This document shows positions 13,301-22,795 of a DNA stretch of 64,000 nucleotides, piece after piece. Every line of letters begins with the position of its first letter. Positions within the stretch are counted from its first letter, which is position 1. The notes under the pieces are model-generated. The model ran no database searches. It saw only the letters and a list, made by a program, of their open reading frames with translations, and was not told where the DNA came from. This stretch comes from Parelaphostrongylus tenuis. Its lineage: Eukaryota; Nematoda; Chromadorea; Rhabditida; Metastrongylidae. A program made the position numbers and the translations under genes. The DNA is taken from the NCBI GenBank assembly GCA_019055375.1, contig JAHQIW010007127.1:62001-126000 (forward strand), read 5' to 3'.

Positions 13301-14523
13301 ATTTCATCAGCTTTAGAAAGCAAAGGATTCAATGCAGGAGTTTCGACATCATTGGAACTGCTCTCTTCCAGAGGATCGCTTTTCACTTTGACAGAGACTA
13401 CCTTATTACCAAGTGTAACACGGTCATCCGATGATTCTTTTGACGTTGAGATAGGCATCATCTATAAAATCAAGAAATTTATTTTTAAAAGAGGAAGAAG
13501 CTCTTGGTGAAGTAGACTCCTCATTCAATGAACCTCTTCTTCCTGAGGGTTTGCATCAAGTTTTGAAGAATCATCATCATCCAACTTTGTGTTGATGTTG
13601 AAGAACAACGCTTTCCTAGCGGTACAGACATCATTACGCTGCTCATTACACTAGATCAGAAGAATGAAAGACTCTGATTTGCCTTTGAAACCCTGAAAAA
13701 CCCCAGTAAAACCTTGCCTGTTTGGCACGTTTAGGCGGCGAGCAAATCGTTTCCAGGAGTGGAGACGAAGACTTGATCGCTGCTGAACACTGGAATAATC
13801 TCCTCTAAGATATCAGAATAAGAAATATCGGAATATTTTACTGCTTCAGCTGTAAACGAACCTGTTCAGACACAACAGCTGACTCGTCAATAGAGCTCTT
13901 CTTGACGTTAACGCCGTCAGGGGAAGAACTCAGAAGCTTTTTCTGTCCTTTTCCACGGCCTCTTGTAACCTGGAAGGTTTGAAAGCGTTCTTAAAATATT
14001 TCATATGGCACACCACCAAATATGAAAAAACTTCGTTATTCAATTTATCCTCTTTTTTTATTTCGGAACCCGTCTTCACAGCGCTTTTTTTCACTGCGCG
14101 GATCCCAGTACTTTTGATATTCAATTCGCTTCTCGTCTTCTTCTTGAACGGCGTAGAATGACTGAGCAAGGCACCTTGCAATCTCGAGGACTGCCTGGCA
14201 GTGGCGTCCCAAAGGTGTCGCTGTTGACTGCCGGAGAGAGTTGTGGGGGGGGGGGGGGGAGGAGGGGTGGAGCTCAGGCCCACGCGCGCTGCGACGAGCA
14301 AAGCAACCATTTGGCCACGGCGCCCAGATAAACGAAGTATCAATTATTAGGTCTCGTTATTCTATGAGGAAGAAGTAGGTTTATTAAATCTTTAAAAAGA
14401 AGAGAAGATCAAAGAACGAACTTTGAAAACGTCTGTGATTTTCCTGGTTTGCTCTACCGGCGGCGGCCCATCGAGTACGATTTTAGTGCTGCGAGATCGT
14501 CGTGAGGTGGTACGACATGACAT
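4341..14523 (-). CDS. cdt-1: DNA replication licensing factor CDT1 (20 exons)
   Basis: CDT1 loads the MCM2-7 helicase at origins with ORC and CDC6 in the nucleus. Exons in transcription order: 14523-14422, 14190-14032, 13969-13862, 13789-13718, 13650-13534, 13461-13278, 13200-13082, 10415-10311, 10254-10148, 10091-9974, 9909-9830, 9482-9340, 8481-8365, 6321-6194, 6126-6041, 5796-5692, 5624-5496, 5439-5324, 4733-4648, 4588-4341. Phases agree at every junction except exon 12 to 13. The product is about 808 aa. Family evidence: the geminin-binding region has LPRNYERL and AQIVHVYPTSYDIK; the linker has HPKFDLDQE; the C-terminal winged helix starts at IRAKEAAKKLAESLRDP and runs through YFAFRKV to EYFIITEIGGKKYLQL. 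The N-terminus is basic and Ser-rich, with QTRKITDVF resembling a PIP degron. The start ATG has context CCACCAAAATG. The 2.7-kb intron after exon 7 and the introns around 6.3-9.3 kb are full of repeats. Confidence 0.88.
4815..5075. repeat. SINE-A with two facing tRNA-like modules
   Basis: SINE-A has a tRNA-Gly-like head (GCGTCRG...CTGACGC acceptor stem). Here a minus-strand head (4886-4952) faces a plus-strand 3' half (5005-5050), sharing GCGTCAGGCGGGACTCGAAC and its complement. Confidence 0.7.
6611..6685 (-). pseudogene. Degenerate tRNA-Ala
   Basis: Keeps the anticodon arm (GCATGCAAAGCGAGCGC on plus) and B box region, but the acceptor and D arms have mismatches (AGATATGAGG; CTAAACTGGAGCTACGTC). 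Part of the cdt-1 intron cluster. Confidence 0.7.
6955..7000 (-). pseudogene. Partial tRNA-like remnant
   Basis: Only the 5' half resembles the neighbouring tRNA-Ala genes (GTTCTACTGAGCTACACTCC on plus). The flank after it, CGGGTTTTGATG, resembles the flanks of the other copies. Confidence 0.4.
7092..7163 (-). tRNA. tRNA-Ala (CGC)
   Basis: 72 nt, reading GGGGGTATAGCTC on the minus strand. The anticodon stem is CTCGC/GCGAG with loop TTCGCAT (anticodon CGC). The B box is GGTTCGATTCC and the discriminator A. All four stems pair. It lies inside the cdt-1 intron between exons 13 and 14, on the same strand as cdt-1. Confidence 0.93.
7418..7485 (-). pseudogene. Degenerate tRNA-Ala (CGC-like)
   Basis: The anticodon arm is recognisable (CGTATGCGAAGCGAGTGC on plus), but substitutions in the T arm (AATCGAAACCGAGA) and D arm (CCCATGGGCCACACC) break the pairing. 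Confidence 0.7.
7606..7677 (-). tRNA. tRNA-Ala (TGC)
   Basis: Same body as the CGC gene 440 bases away, but with anticodon loop TTTGCAT (anticodon TGC). Cloverleaf complete, no intron, no encoded CCA. In the same cdt-1 intron. Confidence 0.94.
7905..8208 (-). repeat. SINE-B, full length, in cdt-1 intron
   Basis: Near-consensus copy. On the minus strand it reads GCGCATGTGGCGCAGTGGTTA (A box) and TTCGATCTCGCGCTCATGG (B box). Confidence 0.85.
8522..9278. mobile_element. Large foldback element in cdt-1 intron
   Basis: Near-symmetrical inverted repeat: left arm about 8522-8875, right arm about 8938-9278 with the same sequence reversed (AAAAACCGTCCTCATTCATT against AATGACTGAGGACGGTTTTT; GGGAGTCTTTGGCCAATTCA against its complement). 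No transposase. Family also at 25.4, 38.5, 42.0, 45.8 and 60.2 kb. Confidence 0.85.
9590..9765 (-). repeat. SINE-C in cdt-1 intron
   Basis: SINE-C has a head containing, on plus, ACACCACCGAGGCCATCGCT. This copy has CTACACCACTGAAGCCATCG and a second tRNA-like 3' half (GTGGGTTCGACTCTCGCTTG). Confidence 0.55.
10860..11310 (+). repeat. Possible LINE 3' tail
   Basis: Ends with ACGAAGACGGACCGTACAAG then CAGTAAGTAAAG, like the tail of the remnant at 17.7 kb. The rest is too diverged to place. Confidence 0.3.
11310..12338. other. Unassigned part of cdt-1 intron 7
   Basis: Moderate GC, no open frame with splice sites, no recognised repeat apart from a short CCAAGTACCCAAGTAAG tail near 11770 that may be LINE debris. 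Confidence 0.4.
12339..12514. mobile_element. MITE-E in cdt-1 intron
   Basis: Terminal inverted repeats GACCCTTCTGGGACCACGGA and TCCATGGACCGAAAGGGCTA; interior has TTGAGTCTAACAATGGGGCA. Confidence 0.65.
12865..12965. repeat. TA/CATA microsatellite
   Basis: Runs of TATATATGTATATATATATA and related palindromic steps, inside the large cdt-1 intron. Confidence 0.9.
14245..14259. repeat. Poly-G tract in cdt-1 intron 1
   Basis: Fifteen consecutive G on plus (C on the cdt-1 coding strand), about 55 bases before the exon-2 acceptor, where it may act as part of a pyrimidine-rich stretch. Confidence 0.9.
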
Positions 14524-14654
14524 TTTGGTGGTTAGTAAAAGATTTGTAACGCGTGTTGTGAGAATTTAGGGTTAGAAATTCGGTTATAGCCTGTAATAAA
14601 ATCAGATTATGGCACAAGAAGTAATTCCCTAGAACCAAAATAAGGATGAAAGTA

Positions 14655-14955
14655 AGGACAAAACTCTCAGCGTTGGTCAAACGCTGAGAGATGCGCCGTG
14701 CATTCGTCTTCAATTTTCAATTTCGCTTGAGGTGATTGAACATATATCTGGCCTTCACAATGACTCGCGATGGCCTCCCGCTGTATCGAATCAGTGCCAC
14801 TTGTCCTACCAGACAAGCCTCAAACTAGTCCGGTACCAATTTACCGACTACCGGAAGGATGGATGGCTTGGCGAGCCATGGGCGCGAGATCGAACCATCG
14901 ACCTTGTGTGCGATGAAGTGCACCTCCAACCACTGCGCCATATGCGCTCTTAGGA
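14655..14955 (-). repeat. SINE-B, full length, upstream of cdt-1
   Basis: About 130 bases upstream of the cdt-1 start codon. A box GCGCATATGGCGCAGTGG on minus. It may lie within the cdt-1 promoter region. Confidence 0.82.
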
Positions 14956-15529
14956 CATTATGTATGTGAAAATTACATCGTAAAGATATACAAGAAAAAG
15001 AAAAAAATACCACACAAAGCCAAATGGTGTAATTTCCAATACAAGACAAAACAACAACGGCAACCGAAACTATAAGCTAGCCAATTTTCAAATTGATTCG
15101 ACTAGACGTTCCCGCCAAAAAAGTTTATCACTAGAGCGCATTATTACACGGCGAGCATTCGAAGAGCGCGGAACAATTTGGTGTGGATTATGGAGAAATT
15201 ACTGAAAATGGCGTGTTTTCTGTTGAATGGACACATTATTGTTAGCAATAGGATTTTTCCAGTGCAATTAGGACAATAATAATCACTGAATTTTCGATGG
15301 TTTCACCTTTTGCACAGCTTGAGGATAAAATTGATTCGCAAACACTCTAAATAAAGGTACAATATGATAAAAAAATCCGCCAAAGAACAATCGAGTGCAA
15401 AACACCCTGTGTTAGGTGAATGTTTCACCTGACAAAAAGTGTAAAGCGTACGTCGTCGACAACTCTCTATAAGGAGTGTAGCGCTCGCGAGAGAACTGAC
15501 TATGAAAAGAACGAAAGACGACGGGTTCT

Positions 15530-15572
15530 GCCCGGCTGATGAGTCTGTAAGGACGAAACACGTGTCTCGGGC
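15530..15572 (+). ncRNA. Type I hammerhead ribozyme motif, GUC site
   Basis: Stem I GCCCGG with TCGGGC; core CTGATGA; stem II GTCT-GTAA-GGAC; GAAA; stem III only ACACGTGT; then C at the cleavage position. All invariant core positions are kept. The monomer stem III is 3 bp with a 2-base loop, so activity as a dimer is more likely (inference from the family). Confidence 0.85.
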
Positions 15573-15919
15573 TTTACAAGAGCCCTTACCAGACCACATG
15601 ACATGTTGGCTCAAATAATAATGAAAGGATCTATTGAAATTTGAGCGTGGTCTTAATAAAACACTCGAAAGAAAGGTATAATATGATTACTACAATGTTC
15701 TCCTAACAATCTCCTTTCTGCTCAGCTAATCAAGATATACGAAATCATTTGCCCAATGCTGAGGAAGATTGGTAGACTATCATGGAAGTATTTTAAAGTA
15801 TTTTTATACTAAAGTATTTCAGTTCTATTATTTTCTTCAGACCACGTTCAAATTCCAATAGATACTTTGGCTATTATTTCAACCAACCTGTCATGTGGTC
15901 TGGTAAAGGCTCTTGTACG

Positions 15920-15962
15920 GCCCGATACACGTGTTTCGTCCTTAAAGACTCGTCAGTCGGGC
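15920..15962 (-). ncRNA. Type I hammerhead ribozyme motif, GUA site
   Basis: Perfect 6-bp stem I (GCCCGA/TCGGGC), core CTGACGA, stem II GTCT-TTAA-GGAC, GAAA, stem III ACACGTGT, then A. Lies opposite in orientation to the copy at 15530. Confidence 0.85.
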
Positions 15963-16243
15963 AGAACCCGCCGTCTTTCAATCTTTTTAGCCAAACTTCT
16001 CAGGATTTCCTACTCTTCCTATAGAGAGGTATCGAAGACGAACGGTTTACACTGTAAATCAAGTGAAATTATCGTTGTATCTTGATGAAACACTCGAAAA
16101 AAGGTATTATATGGTAAGAATACTAGCCAAAGAGCAATCGAGTGTAGAACACTCTGTGTTCGTTGATAATTTCACTTGACTTACAGAGTAAAACGTTCGT
16201 CTTCGATAACTCTCAGTAGGGAGAGTAGAAGACGATGGGTTCT

Positions 16244-16286
16244 GCCCGACTGACGAGACTGTAAGGACGAAACACGTGTATCGGGC
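16244..16286 (+). ncRNA. Type I hammerhead ribozyme motif, stem II mismatch
   Basis: Stem I is perfect (GCCCGA/TCGGGC) and the core CTGACGA and GAAA are intact. Stem II is GACT-GTAA-GGAC with one A-A mismatch. Same orientation as the 15530 copy, about 0.7 kb downstream. Confidence 0.8.
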
Positions 16287-16399
16287 TCTACAAGAGCCCT
16301 TACCAGACCACATGACATGTTGGCTCAAATAATAATGAAGAGATCTAAAACTATATATTTTACGATCTCAGGTTACATAGCCTATAATTAACTGTCAAC

Positions 16400-16745
16400 T
16401 CATTCGGGACCGCGAACCCACTTCTTCTGCATTTTGTTCTAGGTAGGAATATAACAGTAATACAAAATTAACAACAATAAATAGATATAAATAAATGACA
16501 ACAACAATAATAATGAACAAATAAAAAAAACAAATAACAATGGCTAACATTGGTAACAAAATAACAGAAATAAGACGAAATCAGTAGAGGTACAACAATG
16601 ATACAATTGAAGGAATACAGTAATACATTCAATACGTTCTCACGCTGGAACTCACAGCTGCAGAGGTGGAGCAGACCGCTCTGCATCGCCACGGCTAGGG
16701 TTAGAGATGAAGAAAAGGAGTGTCCACGGTCCCGAAAGCGCTAAT
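16400..16745. mobile_element. MITE-E, longer copy
   Basis: Left end ATTCGGGACCGCGAACCCAC, right end GTCCACGGTCCCGAAAGCGC. About 300 bases of AAC/AAT-rich interior, unlike the other copies. Confidence 0.55.
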
Positions 16746-17254
16746 ATGAAAGGTAGGGTAACGTTCTGGACCAAGATTTCATTTTTCTCTATTTTTTACT
16801 CATGGGCTGAGTAAGATGTAAAATACGATGACAGAGGAAAAGACGTGTCAGATCTCTCAACTAGTGTCATATGAAATTATGAAGCTTGTCAAATCATCAT
16901 AGAGTTCTTATTTTCGTTTTCTTACGTTTGATTGCATGGATCAGTTTTTACCATTTAGTTAATAATCTGTCCACAATGCCGATCGACTCTATTTATCGCA
17001 TTCAGATATTTTTTCCCTTACCAGCTACAAATTAAAGCACACCTCTATTTCAAACGTCAATCCTCTACTAATCATTGTTACTTACCCCATTCGAGTTCGA
17101 GTTCACCAATGAACGGCAGTGTTGCCGAAAAGAAGACTTAAAAAACTTTGGAACTTTATCAGAATAATACAATCTTGGGCCTCTTGAAGAAGCCACCAAC
17201 CAAATAACGGACCCAGCATCATGCACTAACTTTTTCGACTGAACAGTCATCCTA

Positions 17255-17760
17255 GAGCTCTGCTATGCAGCAGAGACATGGGCTGATACTTCGACCACGT
17301 CAAGACTACTGCGAACTACTCACAGAGCGCTTGAAAGATGTCTTCTGAAATCGAGTCAGCACTGACAACATCTAGCCGGGTTGTGCAGCTCAGATCTTCG
17401 AAAATTATCTCATCTTCGCTATCCAGCAGAGCATGCATCGATGGTGAAGCCAGATGGGCCGGTCATGTGGTAAGAAGACCAGACGACAGATGAGCAAAAC
17501 GAATTGTAGAGTAGATCCCCACGAGAATAGACCTATTCCGGGAACGATTACCTACACGATAGGCGGACGTTTGTAAAAAATGATCAGCTGTACTCATAGC
17601 TGCCGATGTTCTACACATCACGGTATACATCTCCCGCTATCCGCCATGCTTGAATCAAATTACGCACCACTGACGGCAATCGCGAGGAGAAGAAACGAGT
17701 GGAAATTACCTTTGGGTCCGCACAATTCGTAAAGACGGACCGTCCGAGTATCCAAGTAAT
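17255..17760 (+). pseudogene. LINE (RTE-like) 3' ORF remnant
   Basis: Begins LCYAAETWADTSTTSRLLRTT and continues HRALERCLLK, the conserved region after the reverse transcriptase in RTE elements. Later GPVMW and RRNEWKLPLGPHNS in shifted frames are followed by a 3' tail, GACGGACCGTCCGAGTATCC. Many stops. Confidence 0.65.
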
Positions 17761-17814
17761 ATAATCTCAAGATCTCTCTATTTTACCGCTTCACATGTTA
17801 TAAGTATATGTCAA

Positions 17815-17940
17815 AGAGTATTGAATGGTATGTAGAACATTCGACCCCAGGTGGTAGCTGAACCGGCTTCTCACCATTTCCGTGGACACGTGCTAACCGC
17901 TGCACTAGTGCGGTTCCTATTTAGCCATCATTCTTTTTGT
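17815..17940 (-). repeat. SINE-C
   Basis: CATTCGACCCCAGGTGGTAG to CTAACCGCTGCACTAGTGCG. Diverged. Confidence 0.5.
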
Positions 17941-18239
17941 TATACAACACATCACATCTGTCAGCAACCAAATGTCAAACTGCTCTTGATAGGATGAGAC
18001 GCGGTTGGTTCAACTTACTCAACTTGAAATAGATGTAAATGATGACCGTTAAAACGGCGCGTTAAAGCGAAGCAGCATAAGTATGAGAAGGCATGAAATC
18101 TTAGTCAGCTCCAAAGAGTTGCCATAAATACTGGACTTAAAATAACTTACAAGCTCTCGAACATCTTGCGAAATAGTGTTGTAAAGATGTGCAAATACCC
18201 AAACGAGTTGTCCAACAAAGTAAGAAATTATATATTCGA

Positions 18240-18365
18240 GAATGCTGGGTGGTATGTAAAACTGTCGATTCCGCAACAGGACTTGACCTTCCGTTTCACC
18301 CTTATTCGTGGGACGTGTTACCACTGCACCACCGGAGCCACCGCTTTGCTAGCACTCTTCCATCG
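18240..18365 (-). repeat. SINE-C
   Basis: GTGTTACCACTGCACCACCG and GGAGCCACCGCTTTGCTAGC match the head. Accounts for the overlapping open frames here. Confidence 0.55.
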
Positions 18366-18583
18366 AGAGATTCTCTCACAGTGAATACCTAGGAATGATC
18401 CTTTTGTCTGTTTATTATCAAGTATATCGGCTTAGCGTTAGCACCCTGAGCTTTCATTTTTCACTGTCTCTTTACAGACCTATCAAATTCATTCCTTAGC
18501 AAAAGCATCCCAAGAAACACTATGGATACTTTCATTACTACTTGAGTCAACTTGTCATGTGGTCTGGTAAGGGCTCTTGTACA

Positions 18584-18626
18584 GTCCGACACACGTGTTT
18601 CGTCCTTACACACTCGTCAGCCGGGC
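18584..18626 (-). ncRNA. Hammerhead motif, decayed stems
   Basis: Core CTGACGA and GAAA are present. Stem I has one mismatch (TCGGAC against GCCCGG) and stem II is GTGT-GTAA-GGAC. It is the left half of an inverted pair with 18765. Confidence 0.7.
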
Positions 18627-18764
18627 AGAACCCGTCGTCTTTCGTTCTTTTCATAGTCAGTTCTCGCGTCCTTATAGAGATTCATCGAAGACGTACGTTT
18701 TACGTACGGAGTGTAAGGCTTCCGAGAGAACTGACTATGAATAGATCGAAAGACGACGGGTTCT

Positions 18765-18805
18765 GCCCGGCTGACGAGTCTGTAAGGACGAACACGTGTT
18801 TCGGC
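18765..18805 (+). ncRNA. Hammerhead motif, GAAA lost
   Basis: CTGACGA and stem II GTCT-GTAA-GGAC are kept, but the catalytic GAAA has lost one A (GGACGAACACG) and stem I is damaged (TCGGCC). Predicted inactive. Confidence 0.7.
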
Positions 18806-19364
18806 CTGTACAAGAGCCCTTACTAGAGCACATGACAAGTTGGCTTAAGTAATAATGAAAAGATTTATTGAAATTAGAGCGTGGTCTAAATAAAGCACTC
18901 GAAATAAAGGTATAACACTATGGATATCAAGTATAACAACTTCTCTGGGTGAGCTTCATCCCTTGATCTGTGCTCCACTAGAGAAGGTTCGACCAGTACG
19001 AAAGGATGGTGAAGGTTTAGAACGAGGATGGACACAGAGCAGAATTGCCCCAAATCATCGGCTCTGAAGAAGATGAAGCATGTCGAAACGTTAGCTGAAT
19101 AAAATATCATTAAGAACCTCGTGCTATAGGCTTAATCAACAAAAAATCTAGCATTAGAAATAGTCTGGCGTATAATAGGAAGAAGATGATGAGGAATTTC
19201 TGGAACTACACCCACCTAAATCATGTGCTCATTTTCAATCCCAATCAACAGTAATTCGGAGGTACACGGTATATCTTACGATTACAGGTACACCTAAATG
19301 CAGAATGAATTACTCACGAACTCTTATATAAGATTTTCAGCTCACATATACGACAGGTATCTCA

Positions 19365-19690
19365 TCTTCGAAATCCTGAACGTATGCACCGATGACGAGA
19401 CACAGATGGGCCGGTATATGAAGAGATGAGCTGGCAACAAATGTAAGAAAATATCTGGAGAATGAATGATCAAGCATAAATGCAGGCTTCTACTGAAACG
19501 ACCACCTCGACAAGGGACTGACGTGTTCGTGGTCTTTGTTAGCTGTGCACGTCCGCATATAGGAACGACTTCTTAAATCGCGGATTGCTTGCCGAGTACC
19601 CGAGTACGTCAGTGTATTTGGAAAAGACCATGACGATTGACGGCAGCCGCGCGAGAATACCATGACTTAGGAATGTTCTGGTGGACATGT
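19365..19690 (+). pseudogene. LINE 3' end fragment
   Basis: Matches parts of the 17.3-17.7 kb remnant: AGATGGGCCGGTATATG, a region of Arg/Pro-rich codons, then TGACGGCAGCCGCGCGAG. No open frame remains. Confidence 0.45.
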
Positions 19691-19699
19691 TACTCGTAC

Positions 19700-21870
19700 C
19701 GACATATAACCATCGGTATTTATATTAGGTGAAGATAAAGACGAAAGGCAGTAGCTCTCGCTTAACAAACAGCTTCCAGGAGCGACTTTCTATTCACCTC
19801 GCTACAGATTACATAATTCAATCTTTTTCGACGAGCAGACAGGAGATTGTCAACGAAATCTTTCAGTGCGATACTAACGTTTCTGCGGCTTCGGCCCATT
19901 TAAATTGTTCACTTGGCTTTGAAATATTCATGTTGGACACTTCCACGTCTGTCGTTCATGTGGCTCCTTTAAAGAAACCTGACGCCTCATAATTCCTCTG
20001 TTCATCAGCGCTAGAGTGGCTAAATGTCTCATAAGTTCACTGTACACATATGTCATTTTGGTACTTGTCCATTACATGGCGACAAATGAGGATGCGACCC
20101 CTATTATTAAACAAAGACTTTTCACTGCACTTTTACTAGGTTGAGAAGAAAGTTCTGGGACACTTCTGAAAACTGAAAATTTATGCATATATATCAAGAA
20201 AAAACAATCGTAACTATTCTTAAAATAAAGACCATCGTTTTCTACGACTTTAAGCCATCGGCCCGCCAAACATTGAGCGCTAATTCGAAAGCCAAATGGA
20301 TGATTAGAATTGCTTACAAGTGTCATAAGCATCAGATCAGAGAGGTCTATCCTATCAAATGAGCTTTTCACGAATTTGTCCACCCCACAGATATGCAGGC
20401 TTAATGAGATCTGCACATGATCGAGTTTGTTTCAGAGCACCTCCACCCACTTTTCTCTACACGTTTCTAATGATAGAGTGACGTATATAACACTTTGGAT
20501 TTATGCAGTAAAGTATTGGTAACCCACTGCACCTCGCACGCAATCGTTGATTCCATTCCGCATGCTAAATTCAAGCTTTCCATTCCTTTTTTGTCGGTAA
20601 ATTGTGTTGGACACATTTACGAGAATGGCAACATTGACTTCATACTTCAGTAGCCACCAAAACTTATTGTATAAGACAGATATGCATCCAGTCACCTCTA
20701 AAGACGCTAAGAATCAATTAGCGTCGCGGGTTTTATCCTTTATCCTTCACCCCACTTGTAGTCATTAGAACAAACATGGCTACTTAAGGGAGTATACATC
20801 TCTAAATCGCCCATTTAAAGTCAGTCGAATAGTCTTGGATCTTTAATCCTTGAAGCTGCTCTTTATGCACATTGTCACGCATTCATCACGCACGTTTGAG
20901 CGACCGGCTGGAAGAGGAGATGATTCTAACTGGATGATAACCCAAGAACCCAAACCAAAAACTTCAGTAGCTAACGTATCGTTTGTCAGCTTTTCTTACA
21001 GGCAAAGAATAAGCTATGATCCGGTTGCTTGTGTCCATCTGGAGTTGTTCATGAGTAAAGCCACGCGGCAGCGTGACTTGAGATTTTGGAGTGGACGCAT
21101 AATACAACGGTAAGCATAAATCGAACATTTTGAGAAACACTGTTCATTGAATACTTAGTCTAAGGAGCCTTTATTTTGCGGGTTTGAAACTATTGAAAAA
21201 GCAAGCATCCGGATTGCTCAAAATTAGTTTATGAAACAATGGATTTTAGATAAAAATTGAATTCAGCAGCTCATATAACACAGCGAGTGGATTGCTATCT
21301 TAAAAGAGAAGCAAATAGGTAAAACTTGCGTATCGTAGTAAAACATAGACTGGTTATCAGAGTTAGCAATTCACATAATGAACAGCATGCAAGTGCATTT
21401 GCAGAAATCGATCAAGCATTTAATAATTGTAATTACTCAAGCACCCGACCAACCAATTCAACGGTATTCGAAGCGTCTTTTGAGTATATCACAAACTTAT
21501 CGACAAGGACTACTCTGTACCATCTACAACCTGACCATGCTTTTTTCAAAAAGCCCTAAGATGAAACTTTCTATTACTTCGTAGTGAATTTGGTGGCACT
21601 CGTGTCTGGAGAATCTCCGATCATGAAGTCAAGCAACTGCTCATTGTGAAGAATTGGGGTAGCTTAAGTAAAACTATCACAGAATTCCAGGATGCTCAAC
21701 TGATGAGCATCGAATAACAATCGCCAAAAAGATGAAATTTCTTTTCAGTGGGAAAACTCATACATTAATCTGAAAGCCTTCGTGGATGACGGACATTGGA
21801 CAATTAGCCGAATGGAAAATGGCCAAGATCCGCACGAAAGATGATGGCAAATCATATGAATGATAACAAA
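19700..21870. other. Mostly unassigned intergenic sequence
   Basis: Apart from the mariner remnant at 20134-20420 nothing is recognised. Two plus frames (19729-19992, 20850-21113) are without homology I can see and lack convincing splice sites. Confidence 0.4.
20134..20420 (-). pseudogene. mariner transposase 3' end
   Basis: Minus-strand reading contains CLAGRWLKVVENDGLYFK, the conserved C-terminus of mariner transposases (LPxRWxKxxxxxGxYF). It is followed by an end sequence with TAGGTTGAGAAGAAAGTTCT at 20137, typical of a terminal inverted repeat. Confidence 0.65.
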
Positions 21871-22110
21871 TTCCTTCGTTTCGAGTGTTTTCCTAAGACC
21901 ACAGCTCAAATTTCAATATGCCTGATAAACATTATTTGAGCCACGCATGTCAGTGGTCTGTAAATGAGTGCTGACTAATAGAGCCCGATACACGTGCTTC
22001 GATCTTGCGATCTCGTCAGTCGGGCAGTTGACCTTTCTCGTCTTTTGCTAATCTCTGTGGGAACTCCAGTCCGCACACTAAGAGTTAGCGGCGACGAACC
22101 GTTGTTAACT
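21870..22110 (-). repeat. Hammerhead-bearing unit, minus
   Basis: Contains the CGAGTGTTTTCCTAAGACC start, TTGAGCCACGCATGTCAGTGG and the motif at 21983. A diverged subfamily shared with the units at 55.6 and 55.9 kb. Confidence 0.6.
21983..22025 (-). ncRNA. Hammerhead motif, GAAG variant
   Basis: Stem II is strong (GATC-GCAA-GATC) and stem I perfect, but GAAA is GAAG and stem III becomes GCACGTGT. Probably inactive. Confidence 0.65.
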
Positions 22111-22259
22111 AACCATGAATTTTAATCACAAGACATCTGCTTTGTCAGCAAAGTGAACTCTCGTGCCATACAGATGTTTGCGTCACGAGATCCAAAGGCA
22201 TCAGAATTGACAATCAATCTCACCAGTGTTGTTCACTGAGAACATAAACAACAAAAATC

Positions 22260-22331
22260 TGGAGGTATGGGGAATCGAACCCCAGACTTCTCGCATGCAA
22301 AGCGAGCGCTCTACCCCTGAGCTATACCCCC
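22260..22331 (-). tRNA. tRNA-Ala (TGC), dispersed copy
   Basis: Identical in structure and anticodon loop (TTTGCAT) to the gene at 7606. The 5' flank (plus-strand GACGAGGGTTTCAGCGCTCA, at 22331 onwards) also matches that of 7606, so gene and flank were duplicated together. Confidence 0.93.
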
Positions 22332-22699
22332 GACGAGGGTTTCAGCGCTCAAGGTGCTTAGCTGATTTATGTGGCAAAACAAAAAATAATGATTATCAGG
22401 CATATGACAAATTCCATTGAAATCGCTGAAAGTGTACCCTCTGATAAGTATTCCTTTTGCTCACGGCTACCTATCATGGAGTTTGCTATCATTCTACTCG
22501 ATGTGCTCCAATCGTGCGACTAGTTCATTAACATTCACGATTTCAGGTCAACTTTCTTGAAGTCGATAGAAGAGATTCAGTTTATTCAACATACTCTCAT
22601 TTTGAACAGAACCAAGTAACAAATAAAAGAGGAAATAGGATAAAGAAACTTTACAATACTCCACTTTAATTCTTCTAAAGGCACTAACATGAAGTGAAA

Positions 22700-22795
22700 A
22701 GGATAAAAGATAACGCTCTCAGCATTGATCTCGAACCAATGACCACGTATGCGTCGTTGGGCACCTCTAATCACTGAGACACACAAGCCAAAGTG
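22700..22795 (-). repeat. SINE-B with internal deletion
   Basis: Tail CTCTCAGCATTGATC joins directly to the head (CTCGAACCAATGACCACG), losing about 200 bases. Confidence 0.6.

Larger units (their letters stand above)
15305..16350. repeat. Cluster of three hammerhead-bearing repeat units
   Basis: Two plus-strand units (about 15345-15660 and 16085-16350) flank a minus-strand unit (about 15830-16080). Each carries the motif plus shared flanks: upstream CCAAAGARCAATCGAGTG and downstream AAGAGCCCTTACCAGACCA, ACATGTTGGCTC and AATAATAATGAA. Units are bounded by a relic with ACACTCGAAA followed by AAAGGTATWATATGG. No coding sequence. Confidence 0.7.
18530..18905. repeat. Inverted pair of hammerhead-bearing units
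   Basis: Left half in minus orientation, right half in plus, sharing AGTCAGTTCTC / GAGAACTGACT and the whole outer flank (AACTTGTCATGTGGTCTGG against its complement at 18820-18845). The RNA would fold into a hairpin of about 150 bp with the motifs near its middle. Confidence 0.7.
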
